This document shows, piece after piece, positions 60,338 to 64,000 of a stretch of 64,000 nucleotides of DNA. Where the stretch lies: positions 124,001-188,000 of the forward strand of contig NZ_JAPZQK010000006.1 of the NCBI RefSeq assembly GCF_027530345.1. Direction: 5' to 3'. Source of the DNA: Silanimonas sp. Lineage in GTDB: Bacteria; Pseudomonadota; Gammaproteobacteria; Xanthomonadales; Xanthomonadaceae. The translations under genes were made by a program, and so were the position numbers. The notes under the pieces were generated by a model. That model was not told where the DNA came from. It worked only from the letters and a program-made list of their open reading frames with translations, and did no database searches. Within the stretch, counting starts at the first letter, position 1, and each line of letters begins with the position of its first letter.

Positions 60338-61342
60338 ATGTCGAGCCGCACCCCCCTCACCCGCTTCCTGATCGAGGCCGAACGCGCCGGGCAGATCAAC
60401 CCGGAGCTGCGCCTGCTCATCGAAGTGGTGTCGCGCGCCTGCAAGTCGATCAGCTACGCCATCAGCAAGGGCGCGCTCGGCGGCGTGCTGGGCGATGCCG
60501 GCACCGGCAACGTGCAGGGCGAAGCGCAGAAGAAGCTCGACGTGCTCAGCAACGAGATCCTGCTCGAGGCGAACGCCTGGGGCGGCCATCTCGCCGGCAT
60601 CGCCTCGGAGGAGATGGACGACCCGCACCCGATCCCGGACGCCTACCCGAAGGGCAACTTCCTGCTGCTGTTCGATCCGCTCGACGGCAGCTCGAACATC
60701 GACGTGAACGTGAGCGTGGGCACCATCTTCTCCGTGCTGCGCTGCCCGGACGGCATCACCGAACCGCAGACCGAGCACTTCCTGCAGCCGGGCACCGAGC
60801 AGGTGTGCGCGGGCTACACGGTGTACGGCCCCTGCACCGTGCTGGTGCTGACCGTCGGCCACGGCACGCACGCTTTCACGCTGGATCGCGAGACCGGCAG
60901 CTTCATCCTCACCCAGCGCGACATCCGCATCCCGGCCGACACGCAGGAGTACGCGATCAACGCCAGCAATGCGCGCCATTGGGACGCGCCGGTGAAGCGG
61001 TACGTGGATGATCTTCTCGCAGGAAAAACCGGCCCGCGCGGCAAGGACTTCAACACGCGCTGGGTGGCCTCGATGGTGGCCGACGTGCACCGCATCATGA
61101 CCCGCGGCGGCACCTTCATGTACCCCGTGGACGCGAAGTGCCGCGACAAGGGCGGGCGCCTGCGCCTGATGTACGAAGCGAACCCCATGGCCTTCCTCGT
61201 CGAGCAGGCCGGCGGCGCGGCCACCACCGGCACGCAGCGCATGCTCGAAGTGACGCCGACGGGCCTGCACCAGCGCGTGCCGGTGATCCTCGGCTCGAAG
61301 AACGAAGTGGCGGAATACGAGCGCTACGTGCGCGAGGGCTGA
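60338..61342 (+). CDS. fbp: Class I fructose-1,6-bisphosphatase
   Basis: 334 residues, normal length. The metal site [23 protein letters not shown] and the acidic IASEEMDD upstream are the FBPase I signature. The substrate-side region [17 protein letters not shown] is also present. It catalyses the committed step of gluconeogenesis (fructose-1,6-bisphosphate to fructose-6-phosphate). The ATG at 60338 has GGAG eight bases upstream. The track's long N-terminal extension runs through the divergent DUF4010 gene and is rejected. Confidence 0.96.
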   Translation: MSSRTPLTRFLIEAERAGQINPELRLLIEVVSRACKSISYAISKGALGGVLGDAGTGNVQGEAQKKLDVLSNEILLEANAWGGHLAGIASEEMDDPHPIPDAYPKGNFLLLFDPLDGSSNIDVNVSVGTIFSVLRCPDGITEPQTEHFLQPGTEQVCAGYTVYGPCTVLVLTVGHGTHAFTLDRETGSFILTQRDIRIPADTQEYAINASNARHWDAPVKRYVDDLLAGKTGPRGKDFNTRWVASMVADVHRIMTRGGTFMYPVDAKCRDKGGRLRLMYEANPMAFLVEQAGGAATTGTQRMLEVTPTGLHQRVPVILGSKNEVAEYERYVREG

Positions 61343-61345
61343 GCG

Positions 61346-62056
61346 ATGGAGAGCGCACACCCCGACTTCATCGAGGTCTACGAGGGCCTGATCGACCCGG
61401 CCTGGTGCGCGGCGCTCTGCCGTCGCTTCGACGCGGCCAACCACGTCGACGGCCGCGTGGGCGGCGGCGTCTTCCCGGACATGAAGAAGAGCCGCGATCT
61501 CGAGATCACCGGCCGCGCCGATTGGAACGACGTGAGCGCGACGCTGATGGGCGCGGTGCTGAAAGCGCTGATGGCGTACCTGCGCACCTACCCGCACACG
61601 ATCGTCGCGCCGCTGATGCTCGAGCACCGGCCCGCCGATGGCGGCCCGGCGCGCCGGCTGGGTGCCGAGGATCTCGCCGCCATGGACGACAACAGCCTGC
61701 TCGGCCTGGTGCAGCAGCTGTTGCGCCCGGGCAGCATCAACCTGCAGCGCTACACCGCCGGCGAGGGCGGTTACCCCTACTGGCACTGCGAGCTCTACCC
61801 GCGCGACGCGAACGCCGAGACGCTGCACCGCACCCTGCTGTGGACCATCTACCTCAACGATGCGTTCGACGAGGGCGAGACGGAGTTCCTGTACCAGCGC
61901 CGCAAGGTGGTGCCGAAGACCGGCAGCGTGCTGATCGCACCGACCGCGTTCACGCACACGCACCGCGGCAACCGCCCGGTGGGCGGCGACAAGTACATCG
62001 CCACGAGCTGGATCCTGTTCAATCGCGCGGAAGCCATCTTCGGCCGCGCGGGATGA
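61346..62056 (+). CDS. 2OG-Fe(II) oxygenase superfamily protein
   Basis: 236 residues. The double-stranded beta-helix core carries YPYWHCELYP, with a His-x-Glu in place of the common HxD, and a distal His in FTHTHRGNRPVGG followed by the 2OG-binding Arg. YLNDAFDEGETEFLY is typical of prolyl-4-hydroxylase-like members. The substrate is unknown. It lies three bases after fbp and overlaps the EamA gene, so it is probably in one transcript with fbp. Confidence 0.83.
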   Translation: MESAHPDFIEVYEGLIDPAWCAALCRRFDAANHVDGRVGGGVFPDMKKSRDLEITGRADWNDVSATLMGAVLKALMAYLRTYPHTIVAPLMLEHRPADGGPARRLGAEDLAAMDDNSLLGLVQQLLRPGSINLQRYTAGEGGYPYWHCELYPRDANAETLHRTLLWTIYLNDAFDEGETEFLYQRRKVVPKTGSVLIAPTAFTHTHRGNRPVGGDKYIATSWILFNRAEAIFGRAG

Positions 62057-62967
62057 TGCCGCGCACGGCGCTGGCCGCGACGACGGCGCTGGCGCTGCTG
62101 GCTTTCGCGGCGAACTCGCTGCTGTGCCGGTTCGCGCTGGCCGAGGGCGGCACCGATGCGGCGAGCTTCACCGCGATCCGCCTCGGCGCAGGCGCGATGG
62201 TCCTGGCCGGCCTGATGGCCGTGCGGCAGCAACGTCACGAGGCGTCAGGCCGTGAGGCCAGCACTGCAGGACGCGGCGGCTGGCGCAGCGCGTTCGCGCT
62301 GTTCGCCTACGCGGCGGGCTTCTCGCTGGCCTATGTCGATGTCGGCGCGGCCACCGGCGCGCTGCTGCTCTTCGGCGCCGTGCAGGCCACGATGCTCCTC
62401 ATCGGACTTTGGCAGGGCGAGCGACTGGCGTCCGCGCAATGGGCCGGCTTCGCCGTGGCCGCGCTCGGCCTCGTCGCGTTGCTGCTGCCGGGCGCCGCCG
62501 CGCCGCCGCTCGGCGCCGCGCTGTGGATGATCGCGGCGGGCGTGGCCTGGGGCCTGTATTCGCTGTGGGGCCGCGGCAGCACCGATCCGGTGGCCGACAC
62601 CGCCCGCAACTTCGTCCGCAGCCTGCCCTTCGCGCTGGCGCTCCTCCTGCTGCATCTCGACGGCCTCGCCGTGGACACGCGCGGCCTCGTGGGTGCCGTA
62701 GCCTCCGGCGCGCTCGCCTCGGGCCTCGGCTACGTGCTGTGGTATCGCGTGCTGCCGCAGCTCGGCGCGCTGCGTGCCGCCAGCCTCCAGCTGGCGGTGC
62801 CGCCGCTCGCGGCCCTCGCCGGCGTGCTGCTGCTCGGCGAATCGCTCGACGCGACGCGACTGGTTGCCGGCGCCGCGATCCTCGCCGGCATCGCCGTCGT
62901 GTTGCACGGCCGTCGCGCGGCGACGCATCCTCAGGCGCCAACCGCCACCTCCGGGCCCCGACCATGA
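62053..62967 (+). CDS. EamA family (DMT superfamily) transporter
   Basis: 304 residues with about ten membrane helices in two EamA repeats. FAANSLLCRFALAEGGTDAASFTAIRLGAGA opens the first repeat, and SGLGYVLWYRVLPQLGALRAASLQLAVPPLAALAGVLLLGE closes the second. Drug/metabolite exporters of this type often excrete amino acids or polyamines. The start overlaps the oxygenase stop (ATGATG). Confidence 0.9.
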   Translation: MMPRTALAATTALALLAFAANSLLCRFALAEGGTDAASFTAIRLGAGAMVLAGLMAVRQQRHEASGREASTAGRGGWRSAFALFAYAAGFSLAYVDVGAATGALLLFGAVQATMLLIGLWQGERLASAQWAGFAVAALGLVALLLPGAAAPPLGAALWMIAAGVAWGLYSLWGRGSTDPVADTARNFVRSLPFALALLLLHLDGLAVDTRGLVGAVASGALASGLGYVLWYRVLPQLGALRAASLQLAVPPLAALAGVLLLGESLDATRLVAGAAILAGIAVVLHGRRAATHPQAPTATSGPRP

Positions 62968-63185
62968 TCCTGCTGCGCTTGATCGCCATCCTCCTCGTCA
63001 TCGCCGGCGGCCTCGCGCTCGCATTTGGCAGCTTCAGCTACACGCAGGAAAAGACGGCACTCAAGGCCGGCCCGCTGGAACTGAAGGTGCAGGACAAGGA
63101 AACCGTCACCATTCCGCCCTGGGCCGGCGGCGGCGCCATCGCCCTCGGCGTGGTGCTGCTGCTCGTCGGCGGCCGCAAGCGCTGA
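62964..63185 (+). CDS. Small two-helix membrane protein of unknown function
   Basis: 73 residues: a membrane helix (ILLRLIAILLVIAGGLALAFGSF), a short polar loop (YTQEKTALKAGPLELKVQDKETVTIPP) and a second helix (GGGAIALGVVLLLVGG). No family is assigned. The ATG overlaps the EamA stop codon (ATGA), so it is translationally coupled. It is too small and generic for functional inference. Confidence 0.7.
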   Translation: MILLRLIAILLVIAGGLALAFGSFSYTQEKTALKAGPLELKVQDKETVTIPPWAGGGAIALGVVLLLVGGRKR

Positions 63186-63200
63186 GGCCGGAGCACCGCG

Positions 63201-63458
63201 ATGAGCGACACCGACCTGCCCCCGCTGCCCGACACGCCGACCGGCTTGTACCGCCACTACAAGGGTGGCGAGTACGAGGTGGTGGGCTGCGTGCGCCATA
63301 GCGAAACGCTCGAACCCCTCGTGCTGTATCGCGCGCTCTACGGCCAGCACGGGCTCTGGGTGCGCCCGCACGCGATGTTCTTCAGCCCGGTGATCGTGCA
63401 CGGGCACGCGCAGCCGCGCTTCGCCTTCGTTTCGCCGGACCTGCCGCCGGAGCACTGA
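63201..63458 (+). CDS. DUF1653 domain protein
   Basis: 85 residues. GLYRHYKGGEYEVVGCVRHSETLEPLVLYRALYG is the DUF1653 core, with LWVRPHAMFF near the C-terminus. It is a small cytoplasmic protein of unknown function, common in proteobacteria. It lies 15 bp after the small membrane protein gene and is probably the last gene of that transcript. Confidence 0.9.
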   Translation: MSDTDLPPLPDTPTGLYRHYKGGEYEVVGCVRHSETLEPLVLYRALYGQHGLWVRPHAMFFSPVIVHGHAQPRFAFVSPDLPPEH

Positions 63459-63508
63459 GCGCGTCGAGCGGAACACATCGACGGATCACACACGACGGGG
63501 AGCGGGGA

Positions 63509-64000
63509 ATGGCGACGAAAGCGTGGCTCGCGGCACTGGTTCACGGCGGTTTGTGGCTCGGCGCACTGGCCGCGGCGGATGCCCGCGCCGCACCGGTCTT
63601 CGTCGAGGCACCGTGCGACATCCCGATCGTCAACGACGCGGTGCGCGAACGACTGCGCTGCGGAACCGTGAGCGTGCCCCGCGACGTCGCGCGCCCCGAC
63701 GACGGCACCTTCGAGCTCGCGGTCGTGGTGAAGCGCAGCGCAGCGCCCACGCCAGGGGCCACGCCGATCCTGTTCCTGCACGGCGGCCCCGGCTGCCAGC
63801 AGGTGCCCTACATGGGCCTGGGCGCGACGGACTTCACGCCGGGCCACGACGTCATCGCCTTCGATATGCGCGGTGGCGGCCGAACCGGGCCGGCGCTGTG
63901 CAGCGGCATGGCCGCCGCGCTGTTCGAATCCTTCCGCATCGCCCTGCGCGGCGATGATCCGATGCCCGCGCGGAATGCCGCGCTCGACGCGTGCATGGGC
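63509..64000 (+). CDS. Secreted alpha/beta hydrolase, S33/TAP-like (partial, cut by window end)
   Basis: At least 164 residues are present and the frame is open at the window edge. A signal peptide (MATKAWLAALVHGGLWLGALAAADARA) is followed by CGTVSVPRDVARPDDGTFELAVVV, FLHGGPGCQQVPY (oxyanion hole) and VIAFDMRGGGRTGPALC, the standard start of tricorn/TAP-like or prolyl-aminopeptidase family hydrolases. The catalytic serine lies beyond the window. The track does not list this frame because it has no stop. The start at 63509 follows GGGGAGCGGGG. Confidence 0.82.
   Translation, partial: MATKAWLAALVHGGLWLGALAAADARAAPVFVEAPCDIPIVNDAVRERLRCGTVSVPRDVARPDDGTFELAVVVKRSAAPTPGATPILFLHGGPGCQQVPYMGLGATDFTPGHDVIAFDMRGGGRTGPALCSGMAAALFESFRIALRGDDPMPARNAALDACMG

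Overview
The window looks like a chromosomal segment of a very GC-rich gammaproteobacterium, probably of the Lysobacterales (Xanthomonadales). This rests on the base composition, the proteobacterial housekeeping families (YadGH, YaeQ, long QueF, ZapE, YchJ, TatD, YhiN) and the TonB receptor and RND pump complement. It is an inference, because no rRNA or other phylogenetic marker is present. Genes are densely packed, with many ATGA or GTGA overlaps. Because of the GC content most long ORFs in the track are antisense or out-of-frame shadows, including a 2034-codon one.

Layout. 1-5606: a partial aspartate/glutamate racemase, a short Ada-type repair protein, a lower-GC secreted protein behind a C11 promoter tract, the YadGH ABC exporter, and an RsbQ-like hydrolase coupled to a PAS-GGDEF cyclase. 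5610-10370: an AAA ATPase, a membrane sensor-like protein, TatD, YhiN and YaeQ. 10426-16453: an esterase, a decayed DUF3224 gene, a Fic protein, an odd tRNA-like element and an MmeI-type restriction-modification enzyme. This is the accessory-looking patch. 16545-17696: a serine hydrolase.

17657-29242 is a sulfide/sulfane-sulfur island. One operon runs sqr, DUF2892, RND adaptor, RND pump. It is divergent from a BigR/SqrR-type repressor gene followed by a DUF2798 gene. Next come a persulfide dioxygenase-like MBL protein with a peroxiredoxin, a divergent one-cysteine OxyR-like regulator, a TauE/SafE exporter, a rhodanese and a methyltransferase. A shared 14-bp motif (TTAGCA-N4-CTAA) lies inside the sqr promoter and upstream of tauE, and is proposed as the repressor operator. 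Adjacent (29388-37453) are cydABDC (bd-type oxidase plus its assembly exporter) and a divergent rhodanese - di-haem cytochrome - Crp/Fnr operon. The combined logic would be: oxidise sulfide to persulfide, oxidise persulfide to sulfite, export the sulfite, trans-sulfurate the remainder, and respire through an oxidase type known to tolerate sulfide.

37481-50331: a DUF3592 protein, an OprC-like copper receptor, a double cupin, a second TonB receptor, a lipoprotein, QueF, a polytopic membrane protein, ZapE, a hydrolase, an ExeM/NucH nuclease and an anchored cytochrome c5. 50424-58659: a degenerate MASE1 sensor kinase, a TetR regulator with an operator-like palindrome, and a MexEF-OprN-type tripartite pump. 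58635-64000: YchJ, a DUF4010 protein, fructose-1,6-bisphosphatase, a 2OG-Fe(II) oxygenase, an EamA transporter, a small membrane protein, DUF1653, and the start of a secreted hydrolase cut by the window end.
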